From positions 1 through 64,000 of the forward strand of contig JAJZJC010000002.1 of the NCBI GenBank assembly GCA_021810205.1: a stretch of DNA of 64,000 bases, read 5' to 3'. The notes under the pieces were generated by a model that did no database searches, had not been told where the DNA came from, and saw only the letters and a program-made list of their open reading frames with translations. Source of the DNA: Actinomycetes bacterium (lineage in GTDB: Bacteria; Actinomycetota; Acidimicrobiia; Acidimicrobiales; RAAP-2). Below are positions 8,190 through 17,871 of this stretch, in pieces. Position numbers and translations under genes: made by a program. How positions within the stretch are numbered: position 1 is the first letter of the stretch; the number at the start of each line of letters is the position of its first letter.

Positions 8190-9548
8190 CTACGCCCCGC
8201 TGAGCTGCATGTCGGCGACCGCGAGCGTCTGACCCGCGGCCGTGCCCGGAAGCCACTCGATGTCCGCGCCGACGTGGCGGATCGATAAGAGCATGCGCTG
8301 GAGCGTCGAGGCGACCGTCGCCTCTCGCACCGGCTCCGCGAGCTCACCTGTGCGCACCATCAGCCCCTCTGCGCCGACGGAGAAGTCGCCGCTCACCGGG
8401 TTCACTCCCGAATGGACGCCCGTCACCGACTGCACGTAGATGCCTGTGCCCACGTCGCTCAGGATCGCCCCTTGGTCGAGCGTGCCGGGCGAGAGCACGA
8501 CGGCTCTGCATCCAGCCCCCGGCGTACCGGCGAACCCGCCGCGAACCGCCGATCCCGTCGACACCGCCCCGGCCCGGCGGGCGGAGACCGTGTCGTAGAC
8601 GAACCCCTTCAAGACCCCGGCGTCGATCAGCAGGTTCCGCCGGCACGCCAGTCCCTCGCCGTCGAAACGCGCCGCCCCGAACGCCCGTGCGTCCGTCGGG
8701 TCGTCCACGAGCGTCACCGCCTGCGCGGCCACCTCCTCGCCCAGCCGGCCCGCGAAGATCGAGCGACCTTTCACCACGGTGTCACCCGACAGGGCGCCGG
8801 CGACGATCGAGAGGATGGTGGACACGACGCGGGGGTCGAAGACGGCGGTGATGCGCCCAGAGCGAGGCTTTCGTGCGCCGAGGAGTCGCACGGCGCGGGC
8901 TACCGCATCGTCGGCCGCGCGCTCGGCATCGAGCTCGGCGGCCGCCCTGCCGACGCTGAAGCCGTTCCCGGTCTGTGTCCCCTTCCCGTCGCTCGCGATC
9001 GCGGACACTGAGAGGAAGGCCGAAGTCCGGCGAGAGGTGGCAGCGATCCCGGTGGTCGACGCGATCGCCATCTCGACGCTCGCGTCGCCGTAGTCGGCGG
9101 AGTCGACCTGGCGGACGCGCGGGTCGGCGTGCCGGACCATTCGCTCGAGCTCGAGCGCCAGCTCCACCTTCCGGTCGGTGCTCGTCTCGGCAAAGCCGGG
9201 ATGCCACAAGTCGAGCGCCGCCACGGGCACACCGTCGGGCTCGGCCAGCACGACGTCGGGATCCGGCGTCGCAAAGGCGGCATTGTCACGCGCGTCCCGT
9301 AGCACTTCGTCGACCACCGATGGCTCGAGCGACCCGGCCCACGCGAACCCGACGCGATTCCCCTCACCACCAGCGGGAACGACGACTCGGATGCCCACCC
9401 CCGCGGAGCTGGCAGTCGCGAGCTGCTCGATCTCGCCGTCGTACGCGCGCACCTCGGTGTCCTTGCCGCGCGCGACATAGACCTCCACCCCTTCGCCGGG
9501 AAGGGCACGGCCGACGACTGCGTGGGCGAGGTCGAGCAGCTCGGTCAC
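8190..9548 (-). CDS. tldE: TldE/PmbA-family metalloprotease partner
   Basis: This 452-residue protein belongs to the PmbA/TldE group, the subunit that lacks the zinc site and pairs with TldD to make the heterodimeric protease that trims leader peptides and unfolded peptides. Typical features are the N-terminal EVYVARGKDTEVRAYDGEIE, the central FDPRVVSTILSIVAGALSGD and the C-terminal GIYVQSVTGVHSGVNPVSGDFSVGAEG. No HExxxH is present, as expected. Its start overlaps the tldD stop by four bases (TGA/GTG region), so the two are translationally coupled. No ribosomal peptide precursor was found beside it. Confidence 0.92.
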   Translation of the reverse strand: MTELLDLAHAVVGRALPGEGVEVYVARGKDTEVRAYDGEIEQLATASSAGVGIRVVVPAGGEGNRVGFAWAGSLEPSVVDEVLRDARDNAAFATPDPDVVLAEPDGVPVAALDLWHPGFAETSTDRKVELALELERMVRHADPRVRQVDSADYGDASVEMAIASTTGIAATSRRTSAFLSVSAIASDGKGTQTGNGFSVGRAAAELDAERAADDAVARAVRLLGARKPRSGRITAVFDPRVVSTILSIVAGALSGDTVVKGRSIFAGRLGEEVAAQAVTLVDDPTDARAFGAARFDGEGLACRRNLLIDAGVLKGFVYDTVSARRAGAVSTGSAVRGGFAGTPGAGCRAVVLSPGTLDQGAILSDVGTGIYVQSVTGVHSGVNPVSGDFSVGAEGLMVRTGELAEPVREATVASTLQRMLLSIRHVGADIEWLPGTAAGQTLAVADMQLSGA

Positions 9549-10975
9549 GCCGCCGTGCCACCGATGGTCACGCCGGTGATGCGCATCGTTGCCTGGCCGC
9601 AGCCCACCGGGACGCTCTGGCCGTCTTTGCCACAGGTCCCCGGCGTCATCGAGAAGTCGCCGGCGACCGCGTCGATCCGGCGCAGGACCTCGGGGCCATT
9701 GCCGATCAGGTTGGCGTCACGCAACGGCTCGGTGATGTGACCGCCCTCGATGAGATAGGCCTCCGTCGTCCCGAACACGAAGTCGCCGGTCGTGGTGTTC
9801 ACCTGGCCGCCGCCGAGCTTCGCGACGTAGACGCCGGTTGGCGTCTGGGCGACGATCTCTTCGGGATCGTCGGGACCGGCCAAAAGGAACGTGTTGGTCA
9901 TGCGGACCATCGGCAGGTGCTGGTAGCTCTGCCGGCGACCGTTCCCCGACGACGCCCGCCCAACTTTGCGCGCTCGGAGCCAGTCCCACATGTAGTCGGT
10001 GAGGACCCCGTGGTCGATGAGCACGTTGCGCGCGGCGGGGCGGCCCTCGTCGTCGACGGCGAAGTTTCCCCACTCGGCGCCGATCGTGCCGTCGTCGACA
10101 AGGGTGACGAGGGGGCTAGCGACCTGCTCGCCGAGGCGCCCGGTGTACACCGACGCCTCCTTCACGATGTGGTCCGCCTCGAGGCCGTGCCCACACGCCT
10201 CGTGGAACAAGATGCCACCGCTCCCCCCTGCGAGGACGATCGGGACCTCGCCAGACGGCGCCGGGCGGGCGGAGAGCTTCGAGAGCGCCCGGCGCGCCGC
10301 GGTGCGCGCGAGCTCGTCCACGTCAAGGGTGTCGAACAGCTCGAAGCCGACGGTGCGAGCAACGCTCTCGTACCCCGTCTGCATCCCCGTGTCGCCGGTG
10401 GCGACGCACACGACGTTCAGGCGGGTCCGCACCTGGTCGTCCTCGGCGAGGACCCCGTCGGTGCTCGCCACGAGGATCCGTCGGCGCGAGTCGCCGTAGC
10501 CGACCTGGACCTGGGAGATGGCACCACCCGACGAGCGCGCGACGTCATCGGCGCGGGTGAGCAGCTCGAGCTTGCGTGCCTTGGGAACGCTCGCCGGCAA
10601 CACCTCAGCGTGGCGCAAGGCGCTCCGGCGTGCGGGTAGAGCGACAGTGCGCACACCGCCACCGCCCTCACGCGCGACCGCGGCAGCGGCCTCCGCAGCG
10701 GCAAGCAGCCCCTGCTCGCTCAGGTCGGCGGTGTGGGCAAAACCGGTCGTCTCGCCGACGACGACCCGGATCCCTGCGCCCCGCTCGCGTCCCGAGGAGA
10801 GCTCCTCGATCTTCCGGTCGTCGAGCGATGCCCCAGACGTCTGGCGATCCTCCGCGAACACTTCGGCCATGTCCCCCCCGCGCCGCAACGCGGCACGAAG
10901 GGTCCGTTCGAGGACGGACGGTTCGATCAGGGGCGCGTCGGCGGACGCGCCAGCGCTCTGAGAGGCCTCGGACAC
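9545..10975 (-). CDS. tldD: TldD metalloprotease
   Basis: This 476-residue protein starts at GTG 10975. It carries the TldD active-site motif HEACGHGLEADH, in which two His and a Glu bind and activate zinc. GSGGILFHEACGHG and the C-terminal TPGTCGKDGQSVPVG are typical of the family. With TldE it forms a cytoplasmic barrel-shaped protease for small unfolded peptides. It is the first gene of the tldD-tldE pair and lies only 20 bases from the divergent thioesterase gene, so both promoters must overlap. Confidence 0.93.
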   Translation of the reverse strand: MSEASQSAGASADAPLIEPSVLERTLRAALRRGGDMAEVFAEDRQTSGASLDDRKIEELSSGRERGAGIRVVVGETTGFAHTADLSEQGLLAAAEAAAAVAREGGGGVRTVALPARRSALRHAEVLPASVPKARKLELLTRADDVARSSGGAISQVQVGYGDSRRRILVASTDGVLAEDDQVRTRLNVVCVATGDTGMQTGYESVARTVGFELFDTLDVDELARTAARRALSKLSARPAPSGEVPIVLAGGSGGILFHEACGHGLEADHIVKEASVYTGRLGEQVASPLVTLVDDGTIGAEWGNFAVDDEGRPAARNVLIDHGVLTDYMWDWLRARKVGRASSGNGRRQSYQHLPMVRMTNTFLLAGPDDPEEIVAQTPTGVYVAKLGGGQVNTTTGDFVFGTTEAYLIEGGHITEPLRDANLIGNGPEVLRRIDAVAGDFSMTPGTCGKDGQSVPVGCGQATMRITGVTIGGTAA

Positions 10976-10995
10976 CGGGCGGTATCGTAGTGTCG

Positions 10996-11454
10996 ATGGC
11001 CCACGGTCGAACGCAGGCAGCTTCGGCGCACGCCAACCTCGCCGCGGGGCTGTCTGCCTCAGTGCACATGACCGTGGCCGACACGGACACCGCGGAGCAC
11101 CTGCGCTCGGGAGACGTCCCCGTCCTCGGGACGCCCCGCCTCGTCGCGCTGTGCGAAGAAGCGAGCTGCCGTGCGATCGATGGACGGCTCGGCGCTGCGC
11201 GCACGAGCGTGGCCTCGCGCCTGCAGTTCGACCACCTCGCGCCGGTGCCGATCGGCGCGAGGGTGACGGCGGAAGCGACGCTCGAGAAGGTGGAGGGCCG
11301 TCGGCTCGTCTTCACCCTGTCGGTTACCCTCGACGCCGACGACCGGGCGGGGCTCGTCGCTGCCGGCAGGCTTACCCGGGTCCTGGTGGACCGCCCCGCC
11401 TTCCTGGCGAAGGCAGGTTGCGTCGATCGCGCTGCGCCTCGAGCACAGGGGTAA
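10996..11454 (+). CDS. Hot-dog thioesterase (fluoroacetyl-CoA thioesterase-like)
   Basis: This protein of about 152 residues has the hot-dog fold pattern of the FlK-like thioesterase family: an N-terminal strand SASVHMTVADTDTAEHL, then VPVLGTPRLVALCEEASCRA with the helix carrying the catalytic acidic residue, then HLAPVPIGARVTAEATLEKV. It probably hydrolyses an acyl-CoA in the cytoplasm. I chose ATG 10996; a GTG two codons upstream is equally possible. It runs divergently from tldD and codirectionally with dxs, 145 bases away. Confidence 0.8.
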   Translation: MAHGRTQAASAHANLAAGLSASVHMTVADTDTAEHLRSGDVPVLGTPRLVALCEEASCRAIDGRLGAARTSVASRLQFDHLAPVPIGARVTAEATLEKVEGRRLVFTLSVTLDADDRAGLVAAGRLTRVLVDRPAFLAKAGCVDRAAPRAQG

Positions 11455-11599
11455 TGGAGCGCGTCTCGATCGGACGTTCGTTCGGATCCGACGATCGATA
11501 CCGCACCCTCTCGGCGCACCGTCGCGCGCGTGCAGAACAGGTAGCGTGGTCATGCGAACCAGTTGCCCGCCCGCGGGCAGTGGCCCCGCTGAGCCTGCC

Positions 11600-13672
11600 A
11601 TGACACTCCTTCCACGTATCGAGACTCCCGCGGATCTTCGCTCGCTCGGGGCCGAAGAGCTCGCCGTCCTCGCCGAGGAGATCCGCGCCTTCATCGTCGA
11701 GTCGGTCACGACCACCGGCGGCCATCTCGGCTCCAACCTGGGTGTCGTCGAGCTGACGCTCGCCTTGCACCGTGTCTTCGAGTCGCCTCGTGACGCCGTG
11801 CTGTGGGACACGGGCCACCAGGCCTACATCCACAAGCTCTTGACCGGTCGCCGCTACGGGTTCGCGAAGCTGCGTCAGAGGGGCGGGCTCTCGGGCTACC
11901 CGAGCCGCGCTGAGTCGGACCACGACTGGATCGAGAACAGCCACGCGTCGACGGTGCTCTCCTACGCGCACGGACTGGCGACCGCCTGGGCACTCGAAGG
12001 CCAGCTGATCGGCTCGGGCGGCGATCGGCGCGTCGTGGCGGTCGTCGGCGACGGTGCGCTGACCGGGGGAATGGCGTACGAGGCGTTGAACAACCTCGGC
12101 CACTCTGGCCGCCGGGTGCTCGTGGTGCTGAACGACAACGGTCGCTCGTACGCGCCGACCGTCTCGCTGCTCTCCAAGAGCGTCACCTCGCTGCGCCTCC
12201 ACCCGGCCTACGTCCAGACCCGCGAGCGCTTGCGCACGATGCTGCGCGAGCTTCCCGGCGTGGGCGACCTTGCCTACTCGGGCGTGCACGGCGTCACGAG
12301 CGCGCTGCGCGAGGTGGTTTCGCCCCATACCTTCTTCGAGGCACTGGGCGTCCGCTATGCCGGCCCGATCGACGGCCACGACGTGGCGCAGACCGAGCAG
12401 GCGCTGGCCAACGCGGCCGAGTGGGACGGCCCGATCGCGGTGCATGTCCTCACCCAGAAGGGGCGCGGGTACGCGCCGGCCGAAGAGGACGAGGTGCAGT
12501 GCCTGCACGATGTGAAGGGCAAGGTGGTGCTCGGCGCGCCGCCGTCGTCCCCCCGCCCGACCGGCGAAGTCGACCGGGCGCGCCACCGCGGCGGCGAGCA
12601 CCCTGCGCCTGAACCGATCCCCCGCGCCACTGAAGAGGTGGACGCAGCGGCACACGCCGGCACCGACCGGCGCGCCTTGTCGGCGACCGAGGGGCACGAA
12701 CAGATGGTGACGATGCCCGTCGCCACCTATACCGACGCGTTCAGCCGGGCGCTCGTGCGCATAGCGGAGCGTCGGCCCGAGGTGGTCGCGCTCACCGCGG
12801 CGATGCCGGGTCCGACCGGCCTGCTCGCCTTCCAGGCGCGTTTTCCCGACCGGTTCTTCGACGTGGGTATCGCCGAACAGCACGAGACGACCGCCGCAGC
12901 AGGCATGGCCATGGGCGGTTTGCGACCGGTCGTCGCGGTCTATTCCACGTTCTTGTCGCGTGCGTTCGACCAGATGAACCTCGACGTCGGGCTGCACCAC
13001 CTTCCGGTCGTCTTCGCCCTGGACCGCGCGGGCATCACGGGCGACAACGGCCCGAGCCACCACGGGATCTTCGACCTCGTCCTCTCACTCGCCGTCCCCG
13101 GCATGACCGTGTTCGCTCCTTCGAGCGCCGAGGACCTCGAGGTCATGCTCGAGACCGCGCTCGAGCTCCCAGGGCCTTCTACGATCCGCTTCCCTTCCAC
13201 GCCCGCGCGCCATGGCACCGCCGGCCGAGACCTCGAGGCCCGCATCGTGCGCGAGGGCGACGGCTCGGTATGCCTCGTGGGCGTCGGGAAGCTGCTCGCC
13301 GCGTGCGAGGCCGCGGCAACAGAGCTCGCAGAACGCACAGGCATCGAGGCGACGGTCTGGGACCCGCGAGTCGTGAGCCCACCTGACCAGGCCATGCTCG
13401 CCCACGCGGCTCGCCATCGTGTCGTCGTGACCGCAGAGGACGGGCTCCGCACCGGAGGAGCGGGCACGTGGCTCGGCGACGCGATCGCCCAGGTCTGCCA
13501 TGAGATGGACAAGCAGGCGCCGCCCGTCACGACCCTCGGGATCCCGCGCACCTTCGTCCCCCACGACCGGCCGGACTCGATCCTGGCGGGCCTCGGGCTC
13601 GACGGTGCCGGCATCGCAGCCAGCGTGCGCCGGGTGCTGCGCTCGGGCGATCAGGCCTTGTTCGCCCCGTAG
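11600..13672 (+). CDS. dxs: 1-deoxy-D-xylulose-5-phosphate synthase
   Basis: DXS condenses pyruvate and glyceraldehyde-3-phosphate with thiamine diphosphate, the entry step of the MEP isoprenoid pathway. The protein starts at MTLLPRIETPADLR and has 690 residues. Visible features are GHLGSNLGVVELTLALH, WDTGHQAYIHKLLTGR, the ThDP motif GDGALTGGMAYEALNN, the catalytic segment DVGIAEQHETTAAAGMA and the C-terminal transketolase domain. Between the first and second domains (about residues 305-370) lies an unusually long low-complexity insert (PSSPRPTGEVDRARHRGGE onwards). Its last 22 bases overlap the end of the convergent nucleotidyltransferase gene. Confidence 0.95.
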   Translation: MTLLPRIETPADLRSLGAEELAVLAEEIRAFIVESVTTTGGHLGSNLGVVELTLALHRVFESPRDAVLWDTGHQAYIHKLLTGRRYGFAKLRQRGGLSGYPSRAESDHDWIENSHASTVLSYAHGLATAWALEGQLIGSGGDRRVVAVVGDGALTGGMAYEALNNLGHSGRRVLVVLNDNGRSYAPTVSLLSKSVTSLRLHPAYVQTRERLRTMLRELPGVGDLAYSGVHGVTSALREVVSPHTFFEALGVRYAGPIDGHDVAQTEQALANAAEWDGPIAVHVLTQKGRGYAPAEEDEVQCLHDVKGKVVLGAPPSSPRPTGEVDRARHRGGEHPAPEPIPRATEEVDAAAHAGTDRRALSATEGHEQMVTMPVATYTDAFSRALVRIAERRPEVVALTAAMPGPTGLLAFQARFPDRFFDVGIAEQHETTAAAGMAMGGLRPVVAVYSTFLSRAFDQMNLDVGLHHLPVVFALDRAGITGDNGPSHHGIFDLVLSLAVPGMTVFAPSSAEDLEVMLETALELPGPSTIRFPSTPARHGTAGRDLEARIVREGDGSVCLVGVGKLLAACEAAATELAERTGIEATVWDPRVVSPPDQAMLAHAARHRVVVTAEDGLRTGGAGTWLGDAIAQVCHEMDKQAPPVTTLGIPRTFVPHDRPDSILAGLGLDGAGIAASVRRVLRSGDQALFAP

Positions 13673-14394
13673 CTGCGCACGAAGTCGTTCACCGCGTAGT
13701 ACGCGTCGATCGACTCGCCAGCGTCGCCCCAGAAGCCGTCGAGGACGTCGTAGCGCATCGTCTTTTGGCGGACATAGTGGTTGTTCACGTCGGTGATCTC
13801 GAGCTCCCCTCGACCCGACGGCGCCAGCCGCTTGATGACGTCGAACACGCCCGCGTCGTAGCAGTAAATGCCAGTGACGCCGAAGTTGGACGGCGGCTCT
13901 TCTGGCTTCTCCAAGATCCGCACCACCCGCCCCTCGGCATCGATCTCGGGAACACCCAAGTGGCGCAGGTGCTCGGGCTCGCGAACCTCGGTCAGAAGGA
14001 TCCTCGCACCGGTCGGATCCTTCTCGAAGGCGTCCACCATCGGCCGGATGGAGCGCTCGACGACGTTGTCGGCCAGCATGACGATGATGGCCTCTCCGTC
14101 CGCGAAGCGCTCCGCGAGGCCGAGGGCCTCCGCGATGCCACCCGGGTGCTCCTGGTACCCGTAGCTCAGCCGGTCGATCCCGAACTCGTGGCCGTTGCCG
14201 AGCAGGCGGAGGAACTCACCCGCGTGCGTCCCACCGGTGACCAGCATCAGCTCGGTGACACCCGCGTTCACGAGTGCCTCGATCGACCACTGGACCATCG
14301 GCCTGTCGTAGATCGGAAGGAGGTGCTTGTTCGTGATCCGGGTGAGCGGCCAAAGTCGGGACCCGGTCCCACCTGCAAGCAGAACGCCTCTCAC
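13651..14394 (-). CDS. Glucose-1-phosphate thymidylyltransferase-like sugar nucleotidyltransferase
   Basis: This 247-residue RmlA-type enzyme would join a nucleotide triphosphate to a sugar-1-phosphate in the cytoplasm. It shows the signature LAGGTGSRLWPLT with the follow-on KHLLPIYDRPMVQW, the central GGIAEALGLAER and EKPEEPPSNF. It is shorter than housekeeping RmlA (about 290) and ends soon after the FWGDAGESIDAYY segment. It stands alone, so the sugar made is not indicated by neighbours, but it could feed the polysaccharide genes further along. Confidence 0.88.
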   Translation of the reverse strand: MRGVLLAGGTGSRLWPLTRITNKHLLPIYDRPMVQWSIEALVNAGVTELMLVTGGTHAGEFLRLLGNGHEFGIDRLSYGYQEHPGGIAEALGLAERFADGEAIIVMLADNVVERSIRPMVDAFEKDPTGARILLTEVREPEHLRHLGVPEIDAEGRVVRILEKPEEPPSNFGVTGIYCYDAGVFDVIKRLAPSGRGELEITDVNNHYVRQKTMRYDVLDGFWGDAGESIDAYYAVNDFVRSYGANKA

Positions 14395-14616
14395 CCGACC
14401 ACCCTACGCGGCGCGCGTGGCGCGCGCCCACTGTCCGTCGAAGCACCCGGGGGCCGGCGTCCCGTGCTGCAGCGGGGTCGGCGTTGTGCCGGCGGGGTCG
14501 GAGAGGTGAACCAGGTTCTCTGTCCGCGACGCCGTTCACGCATCTGACCGAGACCAGATCGGCGGCAGGCACCACCGCCGTCGCACCGGTCACGAGGTGC
14601 GGGTAGCGTCGCCACG

Positions 14617-16857
14617 ATGCCCTCCGAGGATGTCGCCAGGCTGCTCGCCGACGTGGCGGCGTCGCTGCCCAGCGGTGGCGAGGACCGCCCCGGGCAGCGC
14701 GCGATGGCGACGGCGGTCGCACGGGCGATCGGATCTCACCGCCACCTCGTCGTCCAAGCCGGGACCGGCACCGGCAAGTCCCTCGCGTACCTCGTCCCTG
14801 CCATCGCCTCGGGTGCGACGGTCGTAGTGGCGACCGCCACCAAGGCGCTCCAGGACCAGCTCGCGCACAAGGACCTCCCGGCTGTGGCCGCGGCGCTGGA
14901 CCGTCCGGTCTCCTTCGCGATCTTGAAGGGGCGGAGCAACTACCTGTGCCTCCAGCGTGCCGCCGAGATGACGGGCCGAGGGGTCCAACACGAGCTGGTC
15001 AGCATCCCGGCCGACGGCTCTCCCCCGGACCGGTCGGCCAGCGATGTTGCCGTGGACACCGACGCCGACGGGGGACGTGCCGGCGCCATCCCCCCCGACC
15101 AGCTCGTCGAGCAGCTACGCGCGCTCCTCGCCTGGGCAGCGCGCTCGGAGACGGGTGACCGCGCCGATCTCGCCTTCGAGCCTCACCCTCGCGCGTGGGC
15201 GATGCTCAGCGTCGGGCCGCGCGAGTGCCCCGGCGCGCATCGCTGCCCTGCTGGCGGCCAGTGCTTCGCCGAGCGGGCTCGAACGAAGGCGGCCGAGGCC
15301 GATGTCGTGGTGGTGAACACGCACCTCTACGGTGCGCATCTCGCGAGCGGCGGTGCCGTCCTCCCGCCCCACGACGTGGTGATCTTCGACGAAGCGCACG
15401 AGGTCGAGGCGATCATGACCGCGAGCCTTGGCGTCGAGATCACCCCTGGCCGGCTGCGAGCGCTGCACAGCACGACGAGAGGGTTCGTCGAAAAGAAGGA
15501 CGCGAGCGCGACCGATCTCGCGGAGGTCGCCGAGCGGCTCCACGACCTCCTTCGGGCACGACTCGGCACGCGGGTGCTGCAGGACGCACCGCTGGACTCA
15601 GCGCGCAACGGTGCGCGCCCGGCGCGCGTGCCGAGCGAACGCCCGGCGCGCTCCGGCGGCCCGGTCCCTCTTGGGCGCGAGCGGGCGTTCTTCGGGCTCG
15701 ACGGCGACGCGGCATCCCCGTCACAGGTTCCGAGCCTCCCGGATCGTGACGCGGCACCGTCGCCCCCTCGCTTCGACGACGACGAGCTGGCCGCGGTCCT
15801 CGAGCTCGCCAGCTCGCGCCTCGAGCGTCTCCGCTCGTGCATCTCCCCACCGGCGCACGAGGTGGGACACGACCGTACCGGCGAGCGGGCAGCCCGACCA
15901 TCGATCGGCTCGGGCCGAGCCGGCAACGGCGCGGGCAGGGACGAGGACGGCCAACGCGTGCGGGCGCTCACTGCCGCTGGCAACCTCGCAGAGGACCTCC
16001 GGCGTCTCGGAGCACCGGGCGACGGCCACGTCGCCTGGGTCGACGGTACGCCGCGCGCGCCGGTGCTCCGCCTCTCCCCCATCGACGTTGCCCCGGCGCT
16101 CTCGGCCACGTTGTGGAGCTCGGTAACGGCCGTCCTCACGAGCGCGACCGTCCCGAGCAGGGTCGAAGTACAGCTCGGTCTCGACGCCTTCGACGTGGAC
16201 CGCCTCGACGTCGGCAGCCCGTTCGACTTCCGCTCGCACGGCCTCCTCTACGTGGCGCGACACCTTCCCGACCGGCGCAGCCCGGCGGCCGAGCCCGCCA
16301 TCTTCGAAGAGCTGGCCGCGCTGATCGACGCCGCAGGCGGACGAACCCTCGCACTGTTCACGAGCCATCGAGCGATGAACGCGGCAAGAGAGGCGCTCGC
16401 AGATCGCCTCCCCTATCGCCTGCTTCTCCAGGGCGAACTGCCCAAGGGCCGGCTGCTCGAGACGTTCAGCACCCAAGAGTCGTCGTGCCTCTTCGCCACC
16501 CTCGGATTCTGGCAGGGCGTGGACGTCCCGGGCCGCTCGTGCAGTCTGGTGACCCTGGACCGGCTTCCCTTTGGCCGTCCGGACGATCCGCTGCTCGAGG
16601 CCCGCCGCGAGCTCGCCGGTGACGCAGCGTTCTCGCTCGTGGACCTCCCGCGCGCGGCGAGCCTTCTCGCCCAAGGTGTGGGGCGGCTCATCCGCTCCTC
16701 GACGGACTACGGCGTCGTCGCGGTGCTGGATCCGCGCCTGGCGACCGCCAGCTACCGACGCGTCCTGCTCGCGGCGCTGCCCCCGCTCCGGCGCACCGTA
16801 GAACGCCAAGCCGTCGTCGACTTCCTCGGAGAGGTACTCGCGCTTCCCGCGGCTTGA
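14617..16857 (+). CDS. dinG: DinG-family iron-sulfur DNA helicase
   Basis: This 746-residue XPD/DinG-type superfamily 2 helicase has Walker A AGTGTGKSLAY, the iron-sulfur cysteines NYLCLQR plus ECPGAHRCPAGGQCF, the DEAH box VIFDEAHEVEAI and the C-terminal motifs GFWQGVDVPG and QGVGRLIRSSTDYG. It would unwind DNA during repair or replication stress. A low-complexity stretch of about 80 residues between the two helicase halves (from about residue 330) is rich in Arg, Pro and Ser, and typical core domains do not need it. It is divergent from the nucleotidyltransferase gene across 222 bases in which I see no gene. Confidence 0.92.
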   Translation: MPSEDVARLLADVAASLPSGGEDRPGQRAMATAVARAIGSHRHLVVQAGTGTGKSLAYLVPAIASGATVVVATATKALQDQLAHKDLPAVAAALDRPVSFAILKGRSNYLCLQRAAEMTGRGVQHELVSIPADGSPPDRSASDVAVDTDADGGRAGAIPPDQLVEQLRALLAWAARSETGDRADLAFEPHPRAWAMLSVGPRECPGAHRCPAGGQCFAERARTKAAEADVVVVNTHLYGAHLASGGAVLPPHDVVIFDEAHEVEAIMTASLGVEITPGRLRALHSTTRGFVEKKDASATDLAEVAERLHDLLRARLGTRVLQDAPLDSARNGARPARVPSERPARSGGPVPLGRERAFFGLDGDAASPSQVPSLPDRDAAPSPPRFDDDELAAVLELASSRLERLRSCISPPAHEVGHDRTGERAARPSIGSGRAGNGAGRDEDGQRVRALTAAGNLAEDLRRLGAPGDGHVAWVDGTPRAPVLRLSPIDVAPALSATLWSSVTAVLTSATVPSRVEVQLGLDAFDVDRLDVGSPFDFRSHGLLYVARHLPDRRSPAAEPAIFEELAALIDAAGGRTLALFTSHRAMNAAREALADRLPYRLLLQGELPKGRLLETFSTQESSCLFATLGFWQGVDVPGRSCSLVTLDRLPFGRPDDPLLEARRELAGDAAFSLVDLPRAASLLAQGVGRLIRSSTDYGVVAVLDPRLATASYRRVLLAALPPLRRTVERQAVVDFLGEVLALPAA

Positions 16858-16992
16858 GGACCCTTTCAACAGCGACGGGGGCGCGCCAACGCCTGCGGAG
16901 TGGCATCAGCCGACGTTGGCAGTCGCGTGGGCGCCTCCGTGCGCGAATCGCGCGCGGCAATCGGGCCCCGAGCCGAGCCCAACCGTTCCACA

Positions 16993-17865
16993 TCAGTAGC
17001 CGAGACGGTCGAGCGCGTCCGGGCGCTGCTGCCAACGCTTCTCGACTCGGACGTACAGCTCGAGGTAGACACCTGGCGGAAGCTGTCGGCGGACCGCGGT
17101 CCCGACTTCCTTCAGCACCTCGCCACCGCGGCCGATGACGATGCCCTTCTGCGAGTCTCGCTCGACGACGATCTCACAGCGGATCCTGGGCCACTCCCAC
17201 TCGGTCACCCGGCACGCGATCGAGTGCGGCAGCTCCTCGCGCGCGCGACGCAGCAGCTGCTCACGCACCAGCTCGGCGACGCGCACCGCCTCCGGCGTGT
17301 CGGTGACCGTACCGTCGGGGTAGTAAGGGGGACCGTCGGGCAGCCGGCGTACGATCGCCTCGACCAGCTCGTCCACACCCTCACCGGTTCTCGCAGAGAC
17401 CGCAAAGTACTCGGCCCGTTCACCTCCGCCGAGCTCCTCGACCGTCGCCGCGACGCTCGCCAGCCGGGTGACCACATCCGCACGACTCGCCCGATCGACC
17501 TTGTTCACCACCACCGCGATGCCACCCTCGCTGCGCGCGGCGATCGATCTCGCCAGCACCATCCGGTCGCCGGGGCCGATCGCGGCGGTGGCGTCCACGA
17601 CAGGTACCACTACGTCGACATCTTGCAGTGACGCGCCCGCGGTCTCGACGAGACGCTCGCCGAGCATGGTGCGCGGTCGGTGCAAGCCCGGGGTGTCGAC
17701 GAACACCGCCTGGGAGCCTGGGAGATGAAGCACACCCCGGACGCTGTGGCGCGTGGTGTTCGGCCTCGACGAGGTGATGGACACCTTCGTGCCCACCATG
17801 TGGTTCACGAGCGTCGACTTGCCGACGTTCGGCCGCCCCACCACGGTCACGAACCCGGACTTCAC
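16993..17865 (-). CDS. era: GTPase Era
   Basis: This 290-residue protein combines an N-terminal GTPase domain (G1 GRPNVGKST, G3 DTPGL, G4 NKVD) with a C-terminal KH domain (IVIGRGGEVLKEVG). Era binds the 3' end of 16S rRNA and guides 30S assembly. The length and order of motifs match the family. It is the last gene of the phoH-ybeY-corC-era series and starts 6 bases after the corC stop. Confidence 0.96.
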   Translation of the reverse strand: MKSGFVTVVGRPNVGKSTLVNHMVGTKVSITSSRPNTTRHSVRGVLHLPGSQAVFVDTPGLHRPRTMLGERLVETAGASLQDVDVVVPVVDATAAIGPGDRMVLARSIAARSEGGIAVVVNKVDRASRADVVTRLASVAATVEELGGGERAEYFAVSARTGEGVDELVEAIVRRLPDGPPYYPDGTVTDTPEAVRVAELVREQLLRRAREELPHSIACRVTEWEWPRIRCEIVVERDSQKGIVIGRGGEVLKEVGTAVRRQLPPGVYLELYVRVEKRWQQRPDALDRLGY

Positions 17866-17871
17866 GCGGCC

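Noticed and set aside
8190-10975. TldD/TldE as part of a ribosomal peptide (microcin-type) system
   Set aside because: No short precursor-like ORF or other peptide-modifying gene lies next to the pair; the genes are common housekeeping proteases.
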